From CAZJFH01 sp964545205 (GTDB lineage Bacteria > Pseudomonadota > Alphaproteobacteria > Rhodospirillales > Magnetospirillaceae): 64,000 bases of DNA. Positions 34,572 to 43,060 of this stretch are shown here, one piece after another (within the stretch, counting starts at the first letter, position 1; each line of letters starts with the position of its first letter). The notes under the pieces are model-generated. The model did not search any database. It saw only the letters and a list, made by a program, of their open reading frames with translations, and was not told the DNA's origin. Both the position numbers and the translations under genes were made by a program. The DNA is taken from assembly GCA_964545205.1 (NCBI GenBank), contig CAZJFH010000001.1:62001-126000 (forward strand), written 5' to 3'.

Positions 34572-35870
34572 ATGCCGCAGATCAGACACAGGAAACGGGT
34601 CCTCGTCGTCGGCGCCACCGGGTTCATCGGCGCCCGCCTGGCGCGGCTGTTGTCGGCGCATCACGAGGTGGTGGCGCTGGCGCGCTCGAAACGCCGCCTG
34701 AGCGCCTTGGCGCCGTGGTGCGAGACCGTGGCCGTCGATCCCGGACGGCTGGAGACGCCGGCGGCCTGGGCGCCGTATCTCGACAAGGTCGACGCCGTCG
34801 TCAACGCGCTCGGCATCATCGAGGGCGATTTCGAGCGCCTGCACGTGCGCGTGCCCAAGGCGCTGTTCGAGGCCTGCGCCGCCGCCAAGGTCGGCAAGGT
34901 CGTCCAGGTCTCGGCGCTGGGCGCCGCACCCGACGCGCCCACCGCGTTCCTGCGCAGCAAGGCCGCCGCCGACGCCCATCTCGCGGCGATGGAGGGACTC
35001 GAATGGACCATCGTGCGGCCGTCGATCGTCATCGGCGCCGGCGGCGGCTCGGCGCGGCTGTTCGCGGCGATGGGCGCCCTGCCCCGCGTCCCGGCGCTCG
35101 GCGACGGCGGCGGCCTGGTGCAGCCGATCCATGTCGGCGACCTGTGCGCCGGCCTCGAGCGCCTGGTCGACATGCCGCATGCCGGCAGCCACGCCATTAT
35201 TGCCGCCACCGGCCCCGAGCCGGTGCATGTCGACGAACTGCTCGACTGGCACCGCCGCTGGCTCGGCCTGCCGCCGGCCGGACGCCTGCGCGTGCCCGCC
35301 GGGCTGGTCGCCGGGCTGGCGCCGGTCGGGCGGCTGATCGGGCTGGGGCCGGTCAGCGGCGACACCCTGCGCATGCTGCGCGCCGGCAATACCGCCGACC
35401 CCGAGGCCTTCGTCGCCGCGACCGGCGTGCTGCCTTCGGGGCTCGACGAGATCCGCCGCCGGCGCCCGGCCTCGCCCGGCGAGCGGCTGGCGGCGCGGTC
35501 GTTCTTCCTGCGCCCGCTGCTGCGGCTGTCGCTGGCCTTCCTGTGGCTGTGGACGGCGCTGGTGTCGTTCGGCTGGTATCCGGTCGAGGGCAGCTACCGC
35601 CTGCTCGCCGCCGTCGGCGCGCCGGTGGCGCTGCAGCCGCCGCTGCTCTACGGCGCGGCGCTGTGGGACGCGCTGCTGGGCGGGCTGCTGCTCGTCGGGC
35701 ATCGGGTTCGCCTGGTCGGCTGGCTTCAGGTCGCCACGATTCTCGTGTTCACGCTGATCGTCACCGTCGCGCTGCCGCAGTTCTGGCTGCATCCGTTCGG
35801 CCCGATCGCTAAGAACATCCCGGTGATCGCCGCGACGCTGCTGATGATCGCGCTGGAGGACGACCGCTGA
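34572..35870 (+). CDS. NDUFA9-like NAD(P)-binding protein with DoxX-like membrane domain
   Basis: 432 residues. Residues 8-300 are an atypical SDR fold (VLVVGATGFIGARLARLL, VVQVSALGA, SIVIGAGG). The last 120 residues contain about four hydrophobic segments of the DoxX-like type (LSLAFLWLWTALVSF, LYGAALWDALLGGLLL, ILVFTLIVTVALPQFWLHP). This combination is known in proteobacteria; its substrate is not established. MPQIRHRK is the likely start. It is followed by a DUF2269 membrane protein that overlaps its stop. Confidence 0.85.
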   Translation: MPQIRHRKRVLVVGATGFIGARLARLLSAHHEVVALARSKRRLSALAPWCETVAVDPGRLETPAAWAPYLDKVDAVVNALGIIEGDFERLHVRVPKALFEACAAAKVGKVVQVSALGAAPDAPTAFLRSKAAADAHLAAMEGLEWTIVRPSIVIGAGGGSARLFAAMGALPRVPALGDGGGLVQPIHVGDLCAGLERLVDMPHAGSHAIIAATGPEPVHVDELLDWHRRWLGLPPAGRLRVPAGLVAGLAPVGRLIGLGPVSGDTLRMLRAGNTADPEAFVAATGVLPSGLDEIRRRRPASPGERLAARSFFLRPLLRLSLAFLWLWTALVSFGWYPVEGSYRLLAAVGAPVALQPPLLYGAALWDALLGGLLLVGHRVRLVGWLQVATILVFTLIVTVALPQFWLHPFGPIAKNIPVIAATLLMIALEDDR

Positions 35871-36349
35871 ACGACCCGTTCTTCTGGTACGTCTGGCTGA
35901 AATGGGCGCACATCCTCGGCGCCGTGCTGCTGTTCGGCACCGGGCTCGGCACCGCCTTCCACATGTGGTTCGCGCACCTGACCGGCGAGCCGCGGGTGAT
36001 CGCCGCGGTCGGCCGCAACGTCGTGCTCGCCGACTGGCTGTTCACCGCCCCGGCGGTGATCGCCCAGCCGGTGACCGGGGTGCTGCTGGCGCTGGTCGTC
36101 GGCCACGATCTCACCGAGCTGTGGATTCTCGCCTCGATCGGGCTGTACCTGCTCGCCGGCGCCTGCTGGTTGCCGGTGGTGTGGATCCAGATGCGCATGG
36201 CCCGGCTGGCCCGGGTCGCGCATCTCAGCGGCACGCCGCTGCCGCCCGATTATTTCCGGCTCGCCTGGATCTGGTTCGCGCTCGGCTGGCCGGCCTTCGT
36301 CGGCCTGCTGGTGGTGTTCTGGTTGATGATCGCCCGCCCTGTCTGGTGA
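35867..36349 (+). CDS. DUF2269 integral membrane protein, apparent CTG start
   Basis: 160 residues, four hydrophobic segments, with the family stretch LKWAHILGAVLLFGTGLGTAFHMWF at the N-terminus. No ATG, GTG or TTG occurs early enough to include it. A CTG at 35867 overlaps the upstream stop and has GGAGG seven bases before it, so CTG initiation is likely; GTG at 35924 would remove half of the first helix. Partner of the NDUFA9-like protein upstream. Function unknown. Confidence 0.8.
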   Translation: MNDPFFWYVWLKWAHILGAVLLFGTGLGTAFHMWFAHLTGEPRVIAAVGRNVVLADWLFTAPAVIAQPVTGVLLALVVGHDLTELWILASIGLYLLAGACWLPVVWIQMRMARLARVAHLSGTPLPPDYFRLAWIWFALGWPAFVGLLVVFWLMIARPVW

Positions 36350-36398
36350 GGCGCGCCTTAACCCGTTCGGCAAGGTCATAATCGCACTTGCGCATTAT

Positions 36399-36430
36399 TT
36401 GCAATCTTGGTCAAGCGTCCCATCATATAA
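36399..36430 (+). promoter_or_regulatory. Possible promoter of soxCD
   Basis: The stretch before soxC is unusually AT-rich. TTGCAA (36399-36404) and TCATAT/CATATA (36423-36429), about 18 bases apart, could be -35 and -10 elements, followed by a run of A. The match is loose. Confidence 0.35.
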
Positions 36431-36469
36431 AAAAAACGTGAACCAGACGCAGAACCGAGGAAACAAGCC

Positions 36470-37729
36470 ATGCCCAACACGCCTCGCAGCGCGCCGGAAT
36501 CGGCGGCGCGCCGGCGATTCCTGACCGGGATTGCCGCCGCCGGCGGCGCCCTGGCCGGCGGCCTGCCGGCGGCGCGCGCCCAGGACGCGGTGCCGGACTG
36601 GACGCGCTATCTCGGCCGCGGCGTCACCGCCGAGCCCTACGGCAAGCCGGCCGGCTTCGAGAAGGAGGTGATCCGCCGCACGGTGCCCTGGCTGACCGCC
36701 ACCGCCGAATCCTCGGTCAGCTTCACGCCGCTGGCCGACCTGCACGGCATCATCACGCCCAACGGCTTGCATTTCGAGCGCCATCACGGCGGCTTTCCCG
36801 AGATCGATCCCTCCGACCACCGGCTGATGATCCACGGCCTCGTCGAGCGGCCGCTGACCTTCGCGCTGCAGGACGTGATGCGCTTTCCGCAGGTCTCCCG
36901 GATCCACTTCATCGAGTGCCCGGCCAACACCGGCATGGAGTGGCGCGGCGCCCAGATGGAAAGGCTGCAGTACACCCACGGCATGGTCTCGTGCTGCCAA
37001 TGGACGGGCGTGCCGTTGCGGACGCTCCTGCAGGAGGCGGGGATCAAGCCGGGCGCCAAGTGGCTGCTGATCGAGGGCGGCGACGCTGCGGCGATGAGCC
37101 GCTCGCTCCCCATCGAGAAGGCGCTCGACGACTGCATCCTCGCCTACGCCCAGAACGGCGAGATGCTGCGGCCCGAGCAGGGCTACCCGCTGCGCCTCGT
37201 GGTGCCCGGCTTCGAGGGCAACATGAACGTCAAATGGCTGCGCCGGATCGAGGTCGGCGACCAGCCCTGGCACCACCGCGAGGAGACATCGAAATACACC
37301 GACCTGATGCCCGACGGCCGCGCGCGCCGCTTCACCTGGCTGATGGAGGCCAAGTCGGTCATCACCAGCCCCTGCCCCGAGAAGCCGCTGCTGTCCAAGG
37401 GCTTCAACGAGATCCGCGGCCTCGCCTGGTCTGGCGCCGGGCGCATCACGCGGGTCGACGTCTCGACCGACGGCGGCCGCAACTGGCGCAGCGCGGAGCT
37501 GCAGGAACCGGTGCTGTCCAAATCCCTGACCCGCTTCACCATCCCCTGGGAATGGAACGGCGACGACGCCCTGCTGCAGAGCCGCGCCATCGACGAGACC
37601 GGCTACGTCCAGCCGACGCTGAGCCAGTTGCGCGAGGTGCGCGGCACCTGGTCGATCTATCACAACAACGGCATCCACACCTGGCGGGTGAACCGTAACG
37701 GGGAGGTCGAGAATGTCCAGCTTGCGTAA
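36470..37729 (+). CDS. soxC: Sulfane dehydrogenase molybdopterin subunit SoxC
   Basis: 419 residues. A Tat-type signal (ARRRFLTGIAAAGG) sends the folded molybdoenzyme to the periplasm. The molybdenum ligand is Cys150 in FIECPANTGMEW. GWTGVPL-type QWTGVPLRTLL, GFEGNMNVKWLRRIE and the C-terminal dimerisation domain (RVDVSTDGGRNW, IPWEWNGDDALLQSRA) match SoxC. With SoxD it oxidises protein-bound sulfane sulfur. soxD overlaps its end. No soxXYZAB genes are in the window. Confidence 0.94.
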   Translation: MPNTPRSAPESAARRRFLTGIAAAGGALAGGLPAARAQDAVPDWTRYLGRGVTAEPYGKPAGFEKEVIRRTVPWLTATAESSVSFTPLADLHGIITPNGLHFERHHGGFPEIDPSDHRLMIHGLVERPLTFALQDVMRFPQVSRIHFIECPANTGMEWRGAQMERLQYTHGMVSCCQWTGVPLRTLLQEAGIKPGAKWLLIEGGDAAAMSRSLPIEKALDDCILAYAQNGEMLRPEQGYPLRLVVPGFEGNMNVKWLRRIEVGDQPWHHREETSKYTDLMPDGRARRFTWLMEAKSVITSPCPEKPLLSKGFNEIRGLAWSGAGRITRVDVSTDGGRNWRSAELQEPVLSKSLTRFTIPWEWNGDDALLQSRAIDETGYVQPTLSQLREVRGTWSIYHNNGIHTWRVNRNGEVENVQLA

Positions 37730-38369
37730 CGCCATCGCCGCCGCCGTCCTGGTCGCGGCGACGCCGGCCGCCGCCGAATACGGCATCGGCGCGCCGGCCA
37801 CCGAGGCCGAGATCGCCGCCTGGGACATCGACATCCGCCCGGACGGCCAGGGCCTGCCGCCCGGCCGCGGCTCGGTCGCCGAGGGCGAGGAGGTCTACGA
37901 CCTGCAGTGCTCGGCCTGCCACGGCGTGTTCGGCTACGGCGAGGGCCGCTATCCGCCGCTCGTCGGCGGCGAACCGCGGGACATCGCCGAGGAGTTGCGC
38001 CGCGGTGGCCGGCCCGAGAAGACCGTCGGCAGCTACTGGCCCTACGCCACGACCCTGTTCGACTACGTCCGTCGGGCGATGCCGTTCGGCAACGCCCAGT
38101 CGCTGAGCCCCGACGAGACCTACGCCGTCGTCGCCTATCTGCTCAACATGAACGGCATCGTGCCCGACGACGCGGTGCTCGACGCCGAAACGCTGCCCAA
38201 GGTCGAGATGCCCAATGTCGCCGGCTTCATCGACGATCCGCGGCCCGACGCCCACAACACCGCCTGCATGGAGAACTGCCGCCCCGAAGGCGAAAAGCCC
38301 CAGATCGCCTCGGTCGCCGCCGACCTCGACGTCACGCCGGAAAGTGATCAGGAGGCCTTGCGGGAGTGA
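37713..38369 (+). CDS. soxD: Cytochrome c subunit SoxD
   Basis: 218 residues, signal peptide (AIAAAVLVAATPAAAEYG). One haem site, CSACH (Cys66, Cys69, His70), and a SoxD-type C-terminus (FIDDPRPDAHNTACMENCR). Takes electrons from SoxC. GGGGAGG precedes the ATG inside the soxC tail, with a 17-base overlap. The short form with one haem is as in many alphaproteobacteria; two-haem SoxD exists elsewhere. Confidence 0.92.
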   Translation: MSSLRNAIAAAVLVAATPAAAEYGIGAPATEAEIAAWDIDIRPDGQGLPPGRGSVAEGEEVYDLQCSACHGVFGYGEGRYPPLVGGEPRDIAEELRRGGRPEKTVGSYWPYATTLFDYVRRAMPFGNAQSLSPDETYAVVAYLLNMNGIVPDDAVLDAETLPKVEMPNVAGFIDDPRPDAHNTACMENCRPEGEKPQIASVAADLDVTPESDQEALRE

Positions 38370-38436
38370 GGCCTCGGGAATGCGCTCCGGCTTTCGAGCA
38401 GGGATTCGCGTGCGATCAGCCGATCCCGCTGTTCTC

Positions 38437-38970
38437 CTAGATCGCCGCCACGGGCACCGCAAGGTCCAGCGCCGTCAGCACCACCGTCTGGTCCATGCGG
38501 TCATGGCGGCGCAGCCGCCATTCCTCGCCGTCGCGGGTGTAGACGTCGACGGCGCATTTGTCCTGGGCGATCAGCAGGTAATGCTGCAGCGACTCCAGGC
38601 TGCCGTAGGCCAACCATTTGTCGCCACGGTCGAACTTCGCGGTCGAGGGCGACAGCACCTCGGCGATCAGCATCGGCTCGGGGATGACGTCGGCCTGCGG
38701 GTCGACGGCAGCGCAGGTCACCACGACGTCGGCATACATGACGCTGAAGGCGCTACTCACCTTCGGCCCCTCCACGAAGGCGCGGCACGGGCCGCCGCGC
38801 AGCGCGGCGTGCAGGGCAGCGAAAAGATTGCCGGTGATGGTGTTGTGGGCGGCCGTCCCGCCGACCATCATCCGGATCATGCCGCCGACATACTCGTGCG
38901 GCTGGTCCTGGGTGCGTTCCCAGTCCAGAAATTCGCCGACGGTCCAAGGCTTCGGTGCAGGTTCGCCCAT
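38437..38970 (-). CDS. Uma2-family (DUF820) putative endonuclease
   Basis: 177 residues with the Uma2 PD-(D/E)XK layout: YADVVVTC (Asp), LIAEVLSPSTAKFDRGDKWLAY (Glu and later Lys/Asp). HEYVGGMIRMMVGGTAAHNTI is the usual N-terminal segment. Uma2 proteins are abundant in cyanobacteria and scattered elsewhere; cutting activity is predicted from fold, and biological role is unknown. It stands alone between soxD and DUF1178. Confidence 0.88.
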   Translation of the reverse strand: MGEPAPKPWTVGEFLDWERTQDQPHEYVGGMIRMMVGGTAAHNTITGNLFAALHAALRGGPCRAFVEGPKVSSAFSVMYADVVVTCAAVDPQADVIPEPMLIAEVLSPSTAKFDRGDKWLAYGSLESLQHYLLIAQDKCAVDVYTRDGEEWRLRRHDRMDQTVVLTALDLAVPVAAI

Positions 38971-39039
38971 GGTCAGGCTCCGCGGTGGCGACGGATGCCC
39001 TTCATCTAACCACGGCGGCCGGGAATCGCAAAGGGCGCG

Positions 39040-39459
39040 TCAGGCGTCGGTGCGGGGCAGCCACGGGATGGCGGCGACATCGATGCCCTCGTCGGCCAGG
39101 GCCTCGGCCTCGTCCTTGCTGGCCTCGCCGTAGATCGGCCGCGCCTCGGTCTCGCCGTAGTGGATCTTGCGCGCTTCCTCGGCGAATTGCGGGCCGACGT
39201 AGTCGCAGTTGTCCTCGACCTGCTGGCGGAGTTCGCCGAGCACCCGCTTGACCTCGGCGATCACCTGGGCGCGGCGTTCGGGACCGTCGCCGCGCGATTT
39301 GACGAGCCGCGGCGCCATCGGCGCCTTCCCGACCTGGGCGTCGCCGCAGACCGGGCACGCGACCTCGCCCGCCGCCACCTGGGCGTCGAAGCTCTCGCCG
39401 TTGCGGAACCAGCCCTGGAAGCGGTGATCCTGGCGGCATTTGAGGTCGAAGACGATCAT
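39040..39459 (-). CDS. DUF1178 zinc-ribbon protein
   Basis: 139 residues starting MIVFDLKC. The conserved stretch HRFQGWFRNGESFDAQVAAGEVACPVCGD holds the CxxC pair. In many alphaproteobacteria this gene follows nit and grxC on the same strand; here a plus-strand methyltransferase and a palindromic repeat separate them. Function of DUF1178 is not established. Confidence 0.88.
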   Translation of the reverse strand: MIVFDLKCRQDHRFQGWFRNGESFDAQVAAGEVACPVCGDAQVGKAPMAPRLVKSRGDGPERRAQVIAEVKRVLGELRQQVEDNCDYVGPQFAEEARKIHYGETEARPIYGEASKDEAEALADEGIDVAAIPWLPRTDA

Positions 39460-39555
39460 GACGGTTCGGAGTCCAAAGCCGTTCGCCCCCTTTACAGGAG
39501 GATTTCGGCGGTTACAAGGATATCTGGAATCGTGCAGGAACGGGAAACGCCGCCG

Positions 39556-40098
39556 ATGTGCAAGGGACACCCCTACCCCACCGAGCCGTCCGCCTGGGTC
39601 ATGCGGTTCGCCGCGCTGATTCCCGCGAACGGCACGGTTCTCGACGTCACCTGCGGCGGTGGCCGCCACACCCGCTGGCTGCTCGAGCGCGGCCACGGCG
39701 TCGCCACCATCGACCGCGACGTCTCGGCGGTCGAGGACCTCGCCGACCGCGCCGAGGTCGTGCAGGCCGACCTCGAGGACGGCAGCCCGTGGCCGTTCCA
39801 GGGCCGCCGCTTCGACGGCGTCGTCGTCGCCAACTACCTGTGGCGGCCGCTGTTCCCGCAGCTCTTCGACTGGCTGGCGCCGGGCGGCGTGCTGATCTAC
39901 GAGACCTTCGGCCGCGGCAACGAGCGCTTCGGCCGCCCGCGCAACCCCGACCACCTGCTGGCCCACGGCGAACTGCTGGAGATGGTCCACGGCAAGCTGC
40001 AGGTCGTCGCCTACGAGGAAGGAATCACGCCAAAGCCGGCGGTCGTCCAGCGCATCTGCGCGGTCAAGTCGGACGAGCCGGTGACGCTTCCCGGTTAG
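39556..40098 (+). CDS. Class I SAM-dependent methyltransferase
   Basis: 180 residues. SAM-binding motif I is VLDVTCGGGRHT, motif II region DRDVSAVEDL, then VQADLED and FDGVVVANYLWRPLF. Short, soluble, no substrate domain, so the substrate cannot be told. Resembles the tellurite-resistance TehB-like/UbiE-like small methyltransferases. GTG at 39532 is an alternative start. It is on the strand opposite to the cluster around it, divergent from DUF1178. Confidence 0.85.
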   Translation: MCKGHPYPTEPSAWVMRFAALIPANGTVLDVTCGGGRHTRWLLERGHGVATIDRDVSAVEDLADRAEVVQADLEDGSPWPFQGRRFDGVVVANYLWRPLFPQLFDWLAPGGVLIYETFGRGNERFGRPRNPDHLLAHGELLEMVHGKLQVVAYEEGITPKPAVVQRICAVKSDEPVTLPG

Positions 40099-40100
40099 TC

Positions 40101-40213
40101 AACCACAGAGACGCAGAGACACAGAGAAGGCACAGAGCAGATTGTTCCTGCCAGCTTCGCTGGCCCAAGACCAAACCTCTGTGCTCCCTCTGTGTCTCCG
40201 TGCCTCTGTGGTT
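40101..40213. repeat. CAGAG/CTCTG palindromic repeat
   Basis: AACCACAGAGACGCAGAGAC... (from 40101) is mirrored by a CTCTGTGTCTCCG... arm ending CTCTGTGGTT at 40213, giving arms of about 26 bases with few mismatches and a 60-base middle. This repeat class is widespread between genes in proteobacterial genomes. It lies between two convergent genes and could also end transcripts. Confidence 0.8.
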
Positions 40214-41028
40214 CAAAAACGAAAGTCGCGGTCGTGCGTCAGCGCCGGGACCTGGCGCCGCGCTTCCGCGACCAGGGCGGTGTCGATCTCGGCGATGCAG
40301 AAGCCGGGCGCCTCGCCGGCGTCGGCCAGGATCTCGCCCCAGGGGGCGACGATCAGCGCGTGGCCGTAGGTCTCGCGGCCGGTCTCGTGGCGGCCGCACT
40401 GCGCCGGCGCGAACACGAAGCAGCCGTTCTCGATCGCCCGCGCCCGCAGCAGCACGTGCCAGTGCGCCATGCCGGTGACCCGGGTGAAAGCCGCGGGCAC
40501 CGTCAGGAAGTCGGCGCCGGCCTTGGCCAGGGCGCGGAAAAGTTGCGGAAAGCGCAGGTCGTAGCAGATCGTCAGGCCCAGCCCGCCCCACGGCGTCTCG
40601 GCGACGACGGCGCGCTCGCCGGGCGCGAAGGTCGCCGACTCGCGATAGCTCTCGCCGCCCGGCAGGTCGACGTCGAACATGTGGATCTTGTCGTACGAGG
40701 CGACGACCTCGCCGCGCGGATCGATGACGAAGGCGCGGTTGGCGACGCGGCCGTCGGGCGCCAGCACCGCCAGCGTGCCGGCATGCAGCCACAGGCCGGT
40801 GTCGCGCGCCAGGTCGCGGAAGGCGGCCAGCGCGACGTGCTCGGCCTCGGGCATCGCCTTGGCGGTGATGTTGGCCTTGCCCCATTCCATCATCGCCACG
40901 TTCTCGGGCATCAGCACCAGATCGGCGCCGGCGGCGCGGGCCTCGCGCGCCAGGCCGCAGGCGGCCTCGATGTTGGGACCCAGGTCGCGGCCGGCGGTGA
41001 CCTGGATGCATGCCGCCTTGAACTTCAC
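40213..41028 (-). CDS. Carbon-nitrogen hydrolase, Nit1/NIT2-like amidase
   Basis: 271 residues with the nitrilase triad Glu42 (LMPEN), Lys114 (SYDKIHMFD) and Cys155 (TICYDLRFP). The KIHMFDVD and DLRFPQLFR segments fit the branch that includes deaminated-glutathione amidase and omega-amidase. It repairs or recycles small amides. The ATG overlaps the glutaredoxin stop (ATGA), so the two genes are coupled and point to glutathione metabolism. Confidence 0.9.
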   Translation of the reverse strand: MKFKAACIQVTAGRDLGPNIEAACGLAREARAAGADLVLMPENVAMMEWGKANITAKAMPEAEHVALAAFRDLARDTGLWLHAGTLAVLAPDGRVANRAFVIDPRGEVVASYDKIHMFDVDLPGGESYRESATFAPGERAVVAETPWGGLGLTICYDLRFPQLFRALAKAGADFLTVPAAFTRVTGMAHWHVLLRARAIENGCFVFAPAQCGRHETGRETYGHALIVAPWGEILADAGEAPGFCIAEIDTALVAEARRQVPALTHDRDFRF

Positions 41029-41282
41029 TGCGCGTCCGCCAGCATGGGATCGAGCTTGCCCCGGCGGTCGAGCTCGTGCAGGTCGTCGCAGCCGCCGACA
41101 TGGACGCCGTCGATGAAGATCTGCGGCACCGTGGTGCGGCCGTTCGCGCGCCGGGTCATCTCGTCGCGGCCGGTCATGCTGACGTCGTACTCGACGAAGT
41201 CCACGCCCTTGCTCTTGAGCAGCCGCTTGGCACGGACGCAGTAGGGGCAGTACTCGGTGGCGTAGATCTCGACGCGGGCCAT
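41025..41282 (-). CDS. grxC: Glutaredoxin 3 (dithiol)
   Basis: 85 residues from MARVEIYATE. The active site is CPYC (Cys12, Cys15), with the TVPQIFIDG cis-proline loop and GGCDDLHELDR for glutathione binding. Reduces disulfides and mixed glutathione disulfides. A four-residue longer start at 41294 is possible. Coupled to the nitrilase gene and preceded by comF on the same strand. Confidence 0.94.
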   Translation of the reverse strand: MARVEIYATEYCPYCVRAKRLLKSKGVDFVEYDVSMTGRDEMTRRANGRTTVPQIFIDGVHVGGCDDLHELDRRGKLDPMLADAQ

Positions 41283-41334
41283 GGGCAACTCCATTTTCGG
41301 CAGCCCCTTAATATAGCGGCGAGGCGCCGTTTGG

Positions 41335-42066
41335 CTAGGCCGGCCGCACCACCCGCGCCAGGGTCAGCACGTCGACCGCGGCGGCGCCGGCGCGGTCGAG
41401 CACGCGGGCGCACTCGGCGACCGTCGCCCCGGTGGTCAGCACGTCGTCGATCAGCAGCACCCGCCGGCCCGCGACCATCGCCGGATCGCGGACGGCGAAG
41501 GCGCCGCGCACGTTCTTGCGCCGTTGCCGGCGCCCCATCGCGCCCTGGCTCGGCGTGCGCCGCCCGCGCACCAGCAGGTCGGGAAAGCAGGGCCGCCCCG
41601 TCAGCTCGGCCAGCGCGTTGGCCAGCAGGGCGGCCTGGTTGTAGCGGCGGCGAAACAGCCGCAGCCAGTGCAGCGGCACCGGCGCGATCAGGTCGGCCTC
41701 GGCGACCAGCCCGGCGCCGGCGCGCAGCAGCCAGCGCGCCAGCGTCGGCGCCATGTCGAGCCGGTCGGCATGCTTGAAGCGCAGGATGAGCTGCTTGCCG
41801 TGGTCGTCGTAGCGGAACGCGGCGCGCGCGCGGGCGAATTCGGGCGGCTCGCGCGTGCAGCCGCCGCACAGCGCGTCCGGCCCGGCATCGAGTTCGAACG
41901 GCAGGCCGCAGCACGCGCAGTACGGCGCGGCGATGAAGTCGACCCGCTCCCAGCACGGTCCGCACAGCGCGCCCGGCTCGGCGACCAGGCCGCCGCAGGC
42001 CAGGCACTGCGGCGGCAACAGCGCGTCGAGAACCAGTCGCCCGGCCCAGCGCAAGCGCGCTCCCAT
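41335..42066 (-). CDS. comF: ComF-family phosphoribosyltransferase-like protein
   Basis: 243 residues. An N-terminal zinc region (CLACGG, CGPCWERV, CACCGLPF, CGGCTREPP) is followed by a PRTase fold with the PRPP loop VLLIDDVLTTGATVAEC. QGAMGRRQRRKNVRGAF is typical. ComF proteins take part in DNA uptake in some bacteria; in alphaproteobacteria the role is not proven. First gene of the comF-grxC-nit group. Confidence 0.92.
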   Translation of the reverse strand: MGARLRWAGRLVLDALLPPQCLACGGLVAEPGALCGPCWERVDFIAAPYCACCGLPFELDAGPDALCGGCTREPPEFARARAAFRYDDHGKQLILRFKHADRLDMAPTLARWLLRAGAGLVAEADLIAPVPLHWLRLFRRRYNQAALLANALAELTGRPCFPDLLVRGRRTPSQGAMGRRQRRKNVRGAFAVRDPAMVAGRRVLLIDDVLTTGATVAECARVLDRAGAAAVDVLTLARVVRPA

Positions 42067-42113
42067 CGCATTCGTCCTTTCGTTCGCGGGCCCGAATCTT
42101 TATATACCCTGGC

Positions 42114-43025
42114 ATGGCCGATCCCGCGCAGATCTTCGACAGGGTCGCCGTGCGCCGTCACCGCGACCGTGCCGCCGCCCGTCTGGCCGAGCACGATTTC
42201 CTGTTCCGCGAAAGCGCCGAGCGTCTCGCCGACCGCCTGCTCGACGTCAATCGGCGGTTCCCGCTGGCGCTCGAGCTGGGCCGCCACGGCGGCGAGCTTT
42301 CGGAACTGCTGGCCGGCCGCGGCGGAATCGAAACCCTGGTGTCCACCGATTTCTCGCCGGTGCTCGCCGCCCGCGCCGGCGGGCTGGCGGTCGCCGCCGA
42401 CGAGGAGTTCATCCCCTTCGCCGACGACAGTTTCGACCTGGTCGTCAGCAACCTGGCGCTGCACTGGGTCAACGACTTGCCGGGAACGCTGGCGCAGGTC
42501 CGCCGCGTGCTGAAGCCGGACGGGCTGTTCCTGGCGGCGCTGCTGGGCGGCGAGACCCTGCGCGAGCTGCGCCGCGCCTTCATGGAGGCGGAGCTGGCGC
42601 TCGAAGGCGGCGTCGGGCCGCGCGTCTCGCCCTTCGCCGACGTGCGCGACTGCGGCGGCCTGCTGCAGCGGGCCGGCTTCGCGCTGCCGGTGACCGACAG
42701 CGACACGGTGACGGTGTCCTATCCCGACGCCATGCGGCTGATGGCCGATCTGCGCGGCATGGGCGAGAGCAACGCGGTGGTCGGCCGGCGCAAGAGCTTC
42801 AGCCGCCGCACGACCGTGTTCCAGGCGCTGGCCAACTACGACGAGATGTTCGCCGGCGCCGACGGCCGCCTGCCGGCGACCTTCCAGATCATCACCATGA
42901 CCGCCTGGAAGCCGCATCCGTCGCAGCCCCAGCCGCTGAGGCCCGGCAGCGGCCAGGTCGACCTCGCCGACTTCCTCTCCAGGGACGAGGGCCACGTCGC
43001 CGACCGGCCGTCCAAAGACCCCTGA
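42114..43025 (+). CDS. NDUFAF5/BioC-like methyltransferase-fold protein
   Basis: 303 residues. LALELGRHGGELSELL is the nucleotide-binding strand, then STDFSPVLAAR, FADDSFDLVVSNLALHWVNDLP and RVLKPDGLFLAALLGGETLRELR. The last is characteristic of the NDUFAF5 branch, which hydroxylates an arginine in a complex I subunit in mitochondria (established); the bacterial role is inferred. Divergent from comF with 47 bases between. Confidence 0.88.
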   Translation: MADPAQIFDRVAVRRHRDRAAARLAEHDFLFRESAERLADRLLDVNRRFPLALELGRHGGELSELLAGRGGIETLVSTDFSPVLAARAGGLAVAADEEFIPFADDSFDLVVSNLALHWVNDLPGTLAQVRRVLKPDGLFLAALLGGETLRELRRAFMEAELALEGGVGPRVSPFADVRDCGGLLQRAGFALPVTDSDTVTVSYPDAMRLMADLRGMGESNAVVGRRKSFSRRTTVFQALANYDEMFAGADGRLPATFQIITMTAWKPHPSQPQPLRPGSGQVDLADFLSRDEGHVADRPSKDP

Positions 43026-43060
43026 TTGCGTCGCCGATGCGTTTTCCGTAGTCTGGCGCG

